Assembly: GCF_932294415.1 (NCBI RefSeq)
Contig: NC_065536.1
Span: forward strand, 33,476,354 to 33,540,353
Direction: 5' to 3'
Length of the DNA: 64,000 nt
Source: Quercus robur
Taxonomy: Eukaryota > Streptophyta > Magnoliopsida > Fagales > Fagaceae
Shown here: positions 1-10,889 of the stretch, in pieces
Numbering within the stretch: the stretch's first letter is position 1
Layout: each line of letters begins with the position of its first letter
Made by a program: the position numbers and the translations under genes
Notes under the pieces: generated by a model
What the model was told of the DNA's origin: nothing
What the model saw: only the letters and a program-made list of their open reading frames with translations
Databases searched by the model: none

Positions 1-270
1 AAACCTAAAAATGAAAAAAATACCCCCTGAAATCTTAAAATGACCAAAATACCCCCTAAATCTAAAAAATGACCAAAATACCTTTAAAACATAAAAAATG
101 ACCAAAATACCCCCTAAACCCATCAAATGACCAAAATACCCTCGAAACCTAAAAAAACCAAAGTACCCCCCTAAACCTAAAAATTGAATGAAATACCTCT
201 AAAACCCAAAAATGACCAAAATACCTCCGGAGCCTAAAAAACGATCAAAATTTCATCGAAACCTAAAATT
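1..270. repeat. degenerate ~30-bp tandem repeat array (left arm)
   Basis: About nine imperfect copies of a unit built on 'aaacctaaaaatgacc' followed by 'aaaataccccc'. Copies vary in length and by point changes. The same unit appears in the opposite orientation at about 3245-3580, so the two arrays flank the polygalacturonase locus as an imperfect inverted pair. No coding capacity is seen. This type of C-run/A-run minisatellite is common in plant intergenic DNA. Confidence 0.75.
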
Positions 271-659
271 TTGCTCATTTTGTTTTTGTTTACTTACCCG
301 ATTGTGTACTAAATTGGATTGGTAGTAGATGCTTAACAATATTGGTGGACAATATTACTTAAGAATAAAAAGCATTTAGGAAGAGTTGAATAATTTTTTT
401 GATTTTCATTAAGAATGATCTCAATTGCAATAATAGAACAATTACTATCTACAACAATACTACAGATCATAGCAAATTTCAACAAAAGGCTGAACTTAAA
501 CAACTCAAAAAATAACTAAAAAAATTCCCCAATTTCATTTAAATAAAGAAAAAGGGAACATGTTAGATGGGATTCTATTTAGAATAGAACCCCGATAACC
601 TATCTGCAAATTGTATTTGTTCATTCTACGTTAGTTTTAATAGCTTGGGAAGCATTTCA
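271..659. other. AT-rich intergenic stretch, 3' of polygalacturonase
   Basis: AT-rich sequence with no reading frame or repeat that I could recognise. Because the polygalacturonase is on the minus strand, this holds its 3' flank and presumably its polyadenylation signals. Confidence 0.5.
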
Positions 660-2457
660 TTAATGTTTATTGGTACAAGCAGGAGGGTTTAGCTTGCCCA
701 AAACTGCAGGCTGGACATTAGTACAAGTGGAAGTAGCAGATTCTCCACCTCCCTTAGACGCGAGATCAATGTCAGAAAGCACCACTTGTTGGCATGGTAC
801 ACTCTTACTGCAAATACGATTCAGAGCTTCCTTTATCGAAGAAGTGCCTCTAATTTTCTTGAAGCTAACATTACTGATCTTAACTTTAGAGGGAGACTAA
901 AACCAAAACAAAAAAGCGCACCCAAGAATTCGATATTAGTAGTTTTACTTTTTTTTAAACATCAAAATTTGTGTATATATTTGTGATGTTTATAATAACC
1001 TGATTTGAGCATTGACTGTTTGGGCAGTAGTTTTGATCAATGATTACAGGATTGGCAACATTGTTCATGACAACATCCTCGAAATGTATATCAGATGCAA
1101 CTCCAGAAGAGGAAGCAGCCCATGTTTTGATTCTAACACCATTATCTGTATTGCTAAGTGTGGCACTAGTAACTCTGATTCCTAAAACAGGTTCTTTGTT
1201 CTGGTACCTTCCAAGACTTCCAACGCTGATACCATGGCCAGGTCCACAAGTTACTTGGTTAACAGTAATATCTTGGGTTCCATCACCAAAGGAGATGCAA
1301 TCATCACCTGTTCCAATATCGGCATTGGTAATGGTGATCTGAGATGAACGTCCCACGTGGATTCCATCGGTGTTGGGGCTATCTACGGGCGCAGTTATGG
1401 TAACATGTTGGAATTGCAACTTCTTGCATTCCAAAAGGTTGATATGGAAATATTTGCTATCCTTTGATGTAATGTCTTGGACTTTTGAATTTGTGACATA
1501 GTCGAACCTTATATTCTGTTCATGTTTACAAGTTAGATAAATGAAAACGCTAAATATGAGCGCTCGAGTTTCATTTAAAAACATTTTAATTAGTAAAATG
1601 GTAACGATTCTTTGAATTATACAAAAATAAATAAATAAAATTGATTGGAAACAAACGTGATCATTAAATCAATATAAAAAAATGGTAAAGTTGTAGCAAA
1701 TATTATTACATAAAAATTTATAAACTAATGTTTCTATGAACGTGGTTGGTACTACTTCAATAATATTATATTATATAAACAATTCTTCAGAGACCACAAG
1801 CTTTGTCAAAAGATTACATGTGTGATTGTGATTGGTGAATTATCGCTTTTATATTTAACCATTGTTTTTTCTATATCGCTTATAGTCACACATGTTAGTG
1901 TCGTGGCACAAAAAGTACTCCATAAACTTTCTCATATATAAATTTTAAAATTAATTCTTTTTTGAGTTGTGACACATAACTATACAAAACTTGTCAAATT
2001 ATTAGTAAAACATCATTTAACATATAAATGCTTGAAATTTTTTTTAACGAGTAAATTTTTTAAAGTTGTAGTGTCGATGTATATCTAATAGAAAATGATG
2101 GAATATAAATGCTAATTAATTAAGATTGAAATCTTACAATAGGAAGTACGTTGCAGTTTTTGTCTTTGTCACACTCATTTTTTTGCCATGCTTGTTGTCC
2201 TTTGCCATCAAAAACTCCACCACCTGACACAGTGAGACGGTTGATACGTTCAAAAGCAACCCAACCATCTTTACCGTTGAAGGAGGCAACATCTGATGGG
2301 GCCTATAGGGTTCCCTGAAGGTTAAACTCAATTGCACCTTTGCATGGACCCAACAAAGTCACTAAACCTAGTTTGTATACCCCCGCTGAAATCACAACTT
2401 TACTTCCTGCTACTGCGCACGTAGCTTTCCAAGCTTTTGTCAAAGCCTAAACACATT

Positions 2458-2490
<33 letters not shown>

Positions 2491-2789
2491 AAAAATCAAG
2501 ATCAGTATATAATAATCTTTTTGCATGTTAATTTTTTATCATCTGGTCATGACATCAATCCATTTTTAGTGTAAACGAAGTCTGAACCTAAGTTCTCTTG
2601 TTAAAGTTAAAAGGCTTTACTAGTGATGTTAACTAGAACACACTCTTCTTGCCAATTACGTATTTATACCTAGGTTATATCAGCATTAGGTTGTGCTCCA
2701 TATGATTCAACATCAGAGACCTGCTGGGATTTGGTGGATGCCAACACCAATAGCAAGGAAATTGTTGCAATGCTTAAATTCTTTCCCAT
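660..2789 (-). pseudogene. GH28 polygalacturonase (exo-type), two in-frame TAG codons
   Basis: Glycoside hydrolase 28; intact members hydrolyse the galacturonan backbone of pectin in the cell wall. Four exons with GT/AG introns can be placed: exon 1 2670-2789, exon 2 2138-2446, exon 3 1000-1515, exon 4 660-896 (stop 660-662). All four are multiples of three, giving 394 codons, which matches plant exo-polygalacturonases. Residues 1 to about 22 form a signal peptide. Exon 3 keeps all the family motifs: NTDG, GDDC, GHG and RIK. Exon 4 keeps the cysteine-rich C-terminus. However, the last codon of exon 1 (2670-2672, codon 40) and codon 88 in exon 2 (2303-2305) are both TAG, where relatives have Lys or Gln (for example GTLKAPSD). 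The rest of the frame is undamaged, so inactivation looks recent; assembly or sequencing error at two sites is a weaker alternative. Confidence 0.88.
2462..2488. repeat. poly(A) tract in polygalacturonase intron 1
   Basis: An uninterrupted run of A close to the acceptor of intron 1. On the gene's strand it reads as poly(T) upstream of the AG acceptor, so it could double as the polypyrimidine tract. Confidence 0.7.
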
Positions 2790-3244
2790 CTTATTGTTCT
2801 TTATTTTCTTTCTATTGCTAGTTTGCTGTACGAAATGATGGTAACCCCATTTGATTTGAAGTTATTTTTACTTCAATACCTAAGTTCCACACCATTGAAA
2901 CTACTCAACTAATATTAACTAATTTAATGCAAGGTTGCTAAGAACTCTCCTATATATACTTCAACTTCTGTACTATTATTAGTTTTTGTGCTTTCTCCTC
3001 CACTAATTAATTATCGTTTGTTATTGTATAAGATAAGATTATTTTACTTTTGTATATCATCTTAACTTCTTTGCTTTAAATGGCATGTTGTTAGCCACCT
3101 GAAATATGTTCATCTTATCATGTAACCAGAGTGAATACTTTCGTTAGTAAGGGGGGGAAAGTCTAGTAAATTCTACCAAAATTGTGCAAAATTAGCATAG
3201 GCAAGATGCTTATCTACGCTTTACAATAGCAAATAATGAAACCC
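2790..3244. other. upstream region of the polygalacturonase
   Basis: AT-rich sequence upstream of the minus-strand start codon. A TATATATA-like stretch at about 2951-2958 lies roughly 160 bases upstream of the ATG and could be a core promoter element, although that is far for a TATA box unless the 5' leader is long. Nothing else is recognised. Confidence 0.35.
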
Positions 3245-3580
3245 ACCAATATTTTGCTCAATTTTTAGGTTTCGGGGGTATTTTGGTAAATTTATTTTGT
3301 TTTTGGGATGTATTTCTATCATTTTTTTTTAAGGTTTTGAGATGTATTTTTGTCATTTTTTTTTTGGTTTGGGGGGTAATTTTCGTCGATATTTAGGTTT
3401 TAGGGGTATTTTGGTCATTTTCTAAGTTTTGAGGGTATTTTGGTAATTTTAAGTTGTTTTTTTTTAGCATATTTGGTCTTTCTTTAGGTTTGGAGGGTAT
3501 TTTGGAAATTTTAAAGTATTTTAGGAGTACTTTAGTCATTTTCAAGTTTAAGGGGCATTTTAGAAATTTTATTAGGTCCC
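3245..3580. repeat. degenerate ~30-bp tandem repeat array (right arm, inverted)
   Basis: Repeats of 'gggtattttggtcatttt' preceded by 'taggttt' are the reverse complement of the unit at 1-270. The copies are imperfect and interrupted by T-runs. With the left array they form inverted arms about 3 kb apart around the polygalacturonase. Confidence 0.75.
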
Positions 3581-3670
3581 ATTTGACACCCCTAGTATTA
3601 GGGATGAGCCACCACTTAACTTGATTTAATCGGGTGAATGGATTAGGGATTTGCTGCCGATTGAATGGCC

Positions 3671-3710
3671 AATCAAATCTAGGTGTCTCAAATCAAATCT
3701 AGGTGTCTCA
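3671..3710. repeat. 20-bp perfect tandem duplication
   Basis: The 20-base word starting aatcaaatct and ending aggtgtctca occurs twice back to back without mismatch. It has no coding context and is probably recent replication slippage. Confidence 0.9.
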
Positions 3711-4118
3711 AGTTGTTGGTTGGGTGGGACGGAATGTCAGGTGACATGGTCTGGGCTACAATCGATAATGAAGTATCAAAGCAAAAAAAAAAAAAAAAAA
3801 AAAAAATCCAACAATTCTTTAACCACTTGGGTTTATTTGATTTGAACCCATACAATTGACTCAATGAGAAAATGAGAAAAGGAGAGATGGAAACCGAAGA
3901 AAATATACATTGATCAAAAATTATATTTTTGCCAACATATCTGTTATGTGACAAAACATGAAACATATTATATTAGTTACGTGACAATTTTTGGAACTCG
4001 AGTTTCACTGGAAACTTATATAAATAAATAAAAAAAATAAAAATTTTTTTTGCTATGAATCTAATCTAACACAGATATACAAGAATGACTTCATATAACC
4101 AATTCATATGCTTTTAAA

Positions 4119-4144
4119 CACACACACACATACACACACACACA
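4119..4144. repeat. CA dinucleotide microsatellite
   Basis: Runs of CA interrupted once by TA. It is likely to be polymorphic in length. Confidence 0.85.
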
Positions 4145-4847
4145 TTTCCTAAAAAAAGAAAAGAAAACAAACTTACTCAAGGGTAGAAGAAGGTATGTCA
4201 TTCTGCTCATACACATTTGGGTTGGCTTTGTCGACTTCCTCAAAAGAGCGAGGGAATGTTTGTTTGAGCAGAAAAGAATGGCTAATGGAACAAAAAAAAG
4301 CTGGTAATGGACTTCTTCTTTTTTATAAATTTTATTTGTGAACAGCAAGCAAAAAATAGGGAAGAGAGAAATCAGTGTTCTCCAAAATTAATTAGGTAAG
4401 TTGATGTTAATAACAATAATGATTAATCATATAGTTGAGTGTTTATTGTTTATTGCTTATATTCATGCGCTAGAGTAGTTCCGGTTTATTGCACTTCATA
4501 TACTCTTGTTTTGCACGTAGATAAGTTAGAGTAAAAGCAATTAAGCTGTGTTTTTAAATTGGAGGTCTAAACAAGCTATAATGTTTTACACTATTTGAAC
4601 TTTCAGATTCTAATCTTCCTGTCGTTTAGAAAACCTATATTAGAATAAAGAGGAGTTCCACCAGCATTCGGTTTTGTTTTATCTAATTATACAGCTTTGT
4701 TTATGCACAAAAGAAAGCACAAACAAACTTCTTTATTTAATCACTATTTAATCTTTCCAATTTGGCGTTGATGTTCAGAAATCTCTTTAGTCTAAAAAGA
4801 ATAAAGAATTCATACACTCGATGATTGCAATTCCCCATCGATGTTAA

Positions 4848-4907
4848 GTAGATTTCTTCACCAATTGTATAATTTTTGTAGATTTCTTCACCAATTGTAT
4901 AATTTTT
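4848..4907. repeat. 30-bp perfect tandem duplication
   Basis: Two identical adjacent 30-base copies (4848-4877 and 4878-4907), each beginning gtagatttcttcacc. No function is evident. Confidence 0.9.
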
Positions 4908-5181
4908 CATAAAGTAAGGAGGAGACCAATAGTGCAGGTGCAACACTATAAGACGAGGAACGAAAGAAAGTCAAACCAGAAGCTAGTTGCCATTTTAACT
5001 TGTACATTATTACAATGCTAAAACCAAACTTATTTAAGACCAAATAAGTTAATTTGCTCAAAAAAAAAAAAAAAAGTCAATTTGCACCTCAGACATTAAG
5101 ACCCTGATGCTAGTCATTGAGTCGTTGAGCCAACTGCTGCTTCAGTCTTCGAGTCATTGAAGCTAAGTCACTAGAGCAGTT

Positions 5182-5615
5182 TGATAACAATAGAAAAACA
5201 GAGCATCATTTACAGTTAAAGGAAGAAGATGGTTAAGCACGTCTTGGACTCATACACACGTGTGAACCACTAAATTAAACTATGTCGTTTCAGTGTGGAT
5301 GAGAGTTAGTTATAACTCGTGTGATTCTGGTATGACACGTGTCTGTTAAAACCTAGTCAGTTTAAGCTTCAGAGATGGCGGGAAATTCTGTTACAAGTTA
5401 GTTAGGATTGTTAGAAAGTTCTGGATCCTATTTTATGCGTGTAAATTCATTTATATATAAGTGAGATGTATTGTATTTCAATTCATTCAAGAAAATCATA
5501 ATTCAGTTTTCTCTTCTCTGATATTCTCAATTCTCTCTCTCTCTCTGGTTTTCCTTTTCTTTTCCTTGCTTCTTTTCTCTTTCACGCATCTCTGCAATTC
5601 TCACTTGTTTCTTCA
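5182..5615 (+). repeat. Copia 5' LTR
   Basis: A 434-bp LTR with TG...CA ends. It holds a TATATATAAG box near 5452-5461 and a CT microsatellite around 5530-5547 in the presumed U5/leader. It carries the element's promoter and polyadenylation signals. Confidence 0.93.
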
Positions 5616-6688
5616 TGGTATCAGAGCCACAAACGGCCTTCACTGAACAGATGGCTTCTACTGCAATGCCATCTTCATCTTCAACAATGGCGTCTACGGC
5701 GTCTTCCTCTACAGCTTCTACTGCTTCGATCAATTTGATCAATCAACCTCTTTTATTGCTGTCAAACATGTCAAACATGATGACAATAAAGCTTGACAGT
5801 TCCAACTATATAGTTTGGAAACATCAAATCTCAATGGTGCTTGAAACTTACTCCTTATTTGAGTTACTCGATGATACTCAACCAATGCCTGAGAAATTCC
5901 TCACAGATCCTTCAGGATCTGTTACTGCAATCTTCAATCCAGAGTATTCAATCTGGAAATCAAAGGAGAAAGCACCTCTTACCTTCATTAGTTCAACGTT
6001 GACTCCTTTAGTTCTTGCTCTAACTGTGGGATGTCACTCAGCAAAGGAAGTTTGGAAAGTTCTTGAAAACCGTTTTTCTTCAGTCTCAAGATCACACATT
6101 ATGAATCTAAAAGGAGAACTTCACAACATTAGGAAAGGCTGTGATTCTGTTGATCTGTATCTTCAAAAGATCAAAGTTATGAGAGATAAGCTGATGGTAG
6201 TTGGAATAATTCTTGATGATGAAGAATTACTTCACATAGCCATCAAAGGCCTTCCCAAAGAATTTAATGCTTTCAAATCTGCTATACGAACAAGGAGTAC
6301 ACAAGTGAATTTTGATGAACTCACTACTCTACTTGGTGCAGAAGAGGAATCTTTGAATGAGTCTATTGATGTTAAAGAGACTTTTGCTATGGCAGTGAAT
6401 GCCACACCTAGATCAGGTGGTGGTGGCTATAATCAGTACAACAACAGAGGAAGAGGAAGGAATAACAATAATAGAGGAAGAGGCAATGGTGGTGGTAGAG
6501 CATCTAATGCTTTTCCACATCAGTTTTCATCATACACTTCAAATCAGAACCATTCAAATCAGTTCTCTCAGTTCTCTCCATCATCACAGTTTCAAGGTTC
6601 AAGAAATGAGAGGCCATCATGTCAGATATGTGGGAAGAGTGGTCATACAGCAATTAATTGTTACCATCGCATGGACTATGCCTATTAA
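5615..6688 (+). CDS. Copia gag polyprotein
   Basis: An open frame of 357 codons. The N-terminal part is Ser/Ala-rich (residues 1-45), followed by the Copia-type gag domain (about 55-250), a Gly/Asn/Arg-rich linker, and a CCHC zinc knuckle near the C-terminus (CQICGKSGHTAINC), which packages RNA. The first ATG uses the final A of the LTR plus the first TG of the primer site; in-frame Met codons at 5651 and 5687 are alternative starts. The frame ends at TAA 6686-6688, and the same frame then continues into protease-like sequence, so this stop is probably a nonsense mutation and not the natural gag end. Confidence 0.85.
   Translation: MVSEPQTAFTEQMASTAMPSSSSTMASTASSSTASTASINLINQPLLLLSNMSNMMTIKLDSSNYIVWKHQISMVLETYSLFELLDDTQPMPEKFLTDPSGSVTAIFNPEYSIWKSKEKAPLTFISSTLTPLVLALTVGCHSAKEVWKVLENRFSSVSRSHIMNLKGELHNIRKGCDSVDLYLQKIKVMRDKLMVVGIILDDEELLHIAIKGLPKEFNAFKSAIRTRSTQVNFDELTTLLGAEEESLNESIDVKETFAMAVNATPRSGGGGYNQYNNRGRGRNNNNRGRGNGGGRASNAFPHQFSSYTSNQNHSNQFSQFSPSSQFQGSRNERPSCQICGKSGHTAINCYHRMDYAY
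5616..5627 (+). promoter_or_regulatory. Copia primer binding site (initiator Met-tRNA)
   Basis: TGGTATCAGAGC follows the LTR end without a gap. This 12-mer is the usual plant Copia primer site, complementary to the 3' end of initiator methionine tRNA. Its bases are also read as the first codons of the gag frame. Confidence 0.93.
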
Positions 6689-9600
6689 GGAAAGCACCCT
6701 CCAACCAAGTTAGCTGCTATGGCAACAGCTTCCAATGCTACAATTGCTCAAGAACAGCCTTGGTTAGCTGACAGTGCTGCAATGGATCATGTCACATCCA
6801 GCCTCAATGCACTCTCCTTCCCAAAACCTTACACTGGACAGGATCACCTAACTGTTGGTAATGGTCAAAACCTTTCTATCACTCACATAGGTAAAGTTCA
6901 ATTCCCTACTCAACACTCATCCTTACATCTTAATAATGTCCTTAGAGTGCCTTCAATAGCTTCAAATCTTGCTTCTGTTCACAAACTCTGCCATGATAAT
7001 AATTCTTGGTGTTTTTGATGAAAACCTTTTATCTGTTCAGGCCTTGACCACAAGGAGAGTATTTTACCAGGGCAGGAGTGAACAGGGTGTATACCCTATC
7101 TACCCTAGTAAAGCTCCTAATCTATCTTTACCTTCTAGAGTCTGCAATCATGTTGCCTCCACATCTTCACTTTGGGAATTATGGCACAACAAGCTTGGTC
7201 ATCCACATGCTCAAGTCCTGCAAACACTTCTCCCTAGTCTTAAGATTTCTTCAAATAATTGTACCAGTGTATCTTGTACACACTGTCTTAGTGGGAAAAT
7301 TCATAAACTCCCCTTTCCTACTTCCCATTTTACTGCTCATTCCCCACTTAAATTAGTTCACTCTGATGTATGGGGCCCTGCTCCAGTTTCTTCCATCAAT
7401 AAATTCAAGTATTATGTGTTGTTTGTTGATCACTATACTCGGTTTACTTGGGTTTATTTTCTTCAACACAAGTCTGAGGTCTTTCCTATGTTTGTTAAGT
7501 TCAAATCCATGGCTGAAACACAGTTCTCATCAAAACTTAAAATCTTAAGATCAGATGGGGGTGGTGAGTATATTTCTAAGGAGTTTAAGTCTTACTTATC
7601 TGCCTATGGTATTCTCCATCAACTCTCTTATCCATACACTCCATAGCAGAATGGATTGGTAGAACGAAAACATAGACATATTATAGAAACAACAATTACT
7701 TTACTGTCTAAGGCTTCCCTACCTTTCCAATTTTGGTCTTATGCTGTCCAAATTGCAGTTTTTCTCATAAACTTGCTTCCTACTGCAACACTTCAGTTCC
7801 ACTCACCATATTATCTGTTGTATCACTCCCAACCTGATCTCAATCAGCTCAGGATCTTTGGATGTGCTTGTTATCCCCTTCTCAGACCTTACACCTCACA
7901 CAAGCTTGAACCTAGAACCAAGGAATGTGTATTTCTAGGTTACTCTTCTGTTTCCAAAGGTTACCTATGTTTTGATCCCATTACAAATTCTATGTATACC
8001 TCTAGGTATGTTTTGTTTAATGAATCCAAATTCCCTTTTACTACACTGACTTCTTCTTCCTCACAATCACCTGTCACTCCTACATCTCACTCAATTTGGT
8101 TGTCTAATCTTCTTTACTTACATTCTCTTCATCAACCTTCTATTTTAGGGCCAGCCCCATAGTTTGTCACTCCTGCCACACCTCTTGCCACTTCCTTTGA
8201 TCAACCCTCTCACACAGTTCATTCTCCTGCTCCTGCTTCACCTAGTTGCACTACAACTTGCCCCATCCTCCTTCCACAGCTCCTATTAGTTCTACTTTGC
8301 CATCATTACCTGCTTCTGTCCCACATATTTCCTCCTTTAGTAACCTTTTACCCTTACCAATTGTTCCTGTTAACACTCACTCCATGCAAACTAGGTCCAA
8401 GAGTGGCATATCCAAACCTAAACTCTACTATAAGGCCACTCTGGACTATAATTTTACTGAACCACCTACCTACAAAATAGCTTCTTCTTATCCAAATTGG
8501 TGCAAGGCAATGGATGCTGAATTTGATGCATTGCAGAAACAGTAAACCTGGGTTCTTGTTCCTCCTTCTGATCATTTCAATCTGGTAGGGTGTAAATGGG
8601 TTTACAAATTGAAGCTTCACAGTGATGGTTCAATAGCCAGATACAAGGCCAGGCTGGTAGCCAAGGGGTTTCATCAACAACCTGGAATTGATTTCACAGA
8701 AACATTCAGTCCTATTATAAAACCTGCTACTGTCAGATTGGTTTTGGGCATTGCTGTCAGCCTTAACTGGTCTATTAGGCAATTGGATGTCTCCAATGCC
8801 TTCCTTCATGGCTATCTCAAGGAGGAGGTTTATATGCAGCAACCACAGGGTTATGTTCATCCCTCTAAACCTCATTATGTCTGCAAATTACTCAAATCCC
8901 TTTATGGATTGAAGCAGGCACCACAGGCATGGTTTGAGAGGTTCACTTCCCAATTGCTTCATCTTGGTTTTGTGGCTTCCTTAGCAGATTCTTCTCTATT
9001 TGTTTATCAGTCTGGCTCTACTATTCTCTACCTACTGCTGTATGTTGATGATATTATCATCACTGGTAATGCTCCTAACCAGATTACCTATCTCATCTCA
9101 GCTCTCAGTGCCACTTTTGATCTCAAGGATCTTGGCCCCCTCAATTATTTTCTGGGTATTCAAATCACACCCACCAAGTATGGTCTTACCTTATCCCAGA
9201 CAAAGTATGCCTCTGATGTTCTTCATCGTTTCAATATGCATAACTCTAAGCCTACTAAAACTCCATGTTGTCCCGCCACAAGACTTACTCCAGATTCTGG
9301 TATGCCCTTGTCTGATCCTTCTACTTATAGAAGCATGGTTGGAGCACTGTAGTACCTCACATTTACTAGACCAGATTTGGCATTTAGTGTTCATCAGTTA
9401 TGTCAATTTATGCAATTTCCTACATCTGCTCATCTGGAGGCTGCTAAGAGAGTTCTCAGATATGTGAGGGGCACTCTTTCTCATGGCATTTATTTCTCTC
9501 GAGGTCCCCTTACTTTAACTGCCTTCACAGACGCTGATTGGGCAGGTGACCCTTTTGACAGGAAGTCCACCACTGGGTTTATGGTGTTTTTAGGCTCCAA

Positions 9601-9993
9601 TCCTATTTCTTGGTCATCTAAGAAGCAGAGCACTGTGTCTAGATCCTCCACAAGCTGAGTATCGTGCACTTGCCACCACTACTGCTGAGCTTTCCTAGCT
9701 TCGTCAGTTGTTTCGTGATCTTCTACTTTTCCTTCATCATGTTCCAGTTTTATGGTGTGACAATGTGTCTGCCATTGCTCTTGCTTCGAATCCAGTCTTT
9801 CATGCTCGTACTAAGCATGTCGAAGTGGATTATCATTTCATCAGAGAATGTGTTCTTCACAAGGACTTAGCTATTTCCTTTGTTTCTGGCAAAGATAATC
9901 TTGCAGATATATTCACTAAGCCTTTGCCTGGTCCTTTGTTTCTCCTATTTCGGGACAAACTCATGCCTCGTTCCTTCCCCATTCATTTGAGGG
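6689..9993 (+). pseudogene. Copia pol: protease, integrase, RT, RNase H (broken)
   Basis: Domains in order: aspartic protease with DSAA in the active-site position (about 6760-6790), GAG-pre-integrase and HHCC zinc finger (WHNKLGHPH ... CTHC, 7180-7300), integrase core (HSDVWGP, then SDGGGEY; 7355-7600), integrase C-terminal part (7656-8160), RT (8560-9200, with SLYGLKQAP and YVDD), and RNase H (9370-9950, with TDADWAGD and DNVSA). Damage includes a frameshift near 7010-7016, TAG 7644-7646, TAG 8160-8162, a frameshift between 8163 and 8245, TAA 8543-8545, TAG 9350-9352, a frameshift near 9655, and TAG 9696-9698. Three of the stops fall on conserved Gln or Trp codons, as expected for C-to-T changes in methylated DNA. 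Confidence 0.92.
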
Positions 9994-9997
9994 GGGA
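9987..9997 (+). promoter_or_regulatory. Copia polypurine tract
   Basis: The purine run TTGAGGGGGGA abuts the 3' LTR. It would be the RNase H-resistant primer for plus-strand DNA synthesis. Confidence 0.88.
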
Positions 9998-10431
9998 TGA
10001 TAACAATAGAAAAACAGAGCATCATTTACAGTTAAAGGAAGAAGATGGTTAAGCACGTATTGGACTCATACACACGTGTGAACCAATAAATTAAACTATG
10101 TCGTTTCAGTGTGGATAAGAGTTAGTTATAACTCGTGTGATTCTGGTATGGCATGTGTCTGTTAAAACCCAGTCAGTTCAAGCTTCAGAGATGGCGGGAA
10201 ATTCTGTTACAAGTTAGTTAGGATTGTTAGAAAGTTCTGGATCCTATTTTATGCGTGTAAATTCATTTATATATAAGTGAGATGTATTGTATTTCAATTC
10301 ATTCAAGAAAATCATAATTCAGTTTTCTCTTCTCTGATATTCTCAATTCTCTCTCTCTCTCTGGTTTTCCTTTTCTTTTCCTTGCTTCTTTTCTCTTTCA
10401 CGCATCTCTGCAATTCTCACTTGTTTCTTCA
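9998..10431 (+). repeat. Copia 3' LTR
   Basis: Same length as the 5' LTR. It differs at about seven bases, mostly transitions and all in the first half. It ends TTCTTCA and is followed directly by the CAGTT target duplication. Confidence 0.93.
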
Positions 10432-10889
10432 CAGTTGAGCATACAAATCTTTGAACTTTTGAGGCAAGTGAAGGAAATTGAATACTTATGTAGCACAAGG
10501 ATGATAAACTTAATGATTGACGTTTGAGTTTGTATAAACATTGAAATTGAATTGCTCAAATACAAATTTGTCTCTTATCTCCATAACATTGATTGAAGAA
10601 AAAATTTCCAGGCAATATGCATAAAAATACTGACAGCTTTCTTAGTAAAATTTTAAAAGTCCTTAATCTTATATCAGGCAATATAATAAGAGCAACAGAG
10701 ACCTAAAAATATAAAGCGTGCATGCTAGCAAATGTAATATCAATTTATATGGGACAAAATTTGAAGAGTGCTGCATAAATAAACACAAAAATAAATACCA
10801 CTAGACTTGTCTTGTTCCTTGCAAATACTAGAGCTGCAGCATCTGATAAACATTTTGTACTCCCCCAAACATTTCTAGTTTCAGTCCCA
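10432..10889. other. 3' flank of the F-box/FIST gene
   Basis: AT-rich sequence without a recognisable exon. The C-terminal part of the F-box/FIST protein would be expected here on the minus strand, but no such coding sequence is visible. Confidence 0.4.

Larger units (their letters stand above)
3711..5176. other. intergenic region between polygalacturonase and Copia element
   Basis: No confident gene. It holds a poly(A) tract at 3783-3806, a CA microsatellite near 4119-4144 and a 30-bp duplication at 4848-4907. On the minus strand, around 4180-4290, there is a short open stretch with residues such as FEEVDKANPNVYE ending at a TAA. It could be a last-exon relic, but I do not recognise it. Confidence 0.4.
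5182..10431 (+). mobile_element. complete Ty1/Copia LTR retrotransposon
   Basis: Two 434-bp LTRs (5182-5615 and 9998-10431) begin TGATAAC and end TTCTTCA. They are flanked by a perfect 5-bp target duplication, CAGTT, at 5177-5181 and 10432-10436. A primer binding site, polypurine tract, gag, protease, integrase, RT and RNase H occur in Copia order (integrase before RT). By eye the LTRs differ at about seven positions, roughly 1.6 percent, so insertion is fairly recent. The internal genes carry several stops and frameshifts, so the copy cannot move by itself. The met-tRNA primer site and the small gag resemble the Ale/Retrofit group, which is an inference. Confidence 0.96.

Noticed and set aside
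1-270. CRISPR-like array at the left edge
   Set aside because: The repeats are degenerate, adjacent without unique spacers, and the DNA is clearly plant nuclear.
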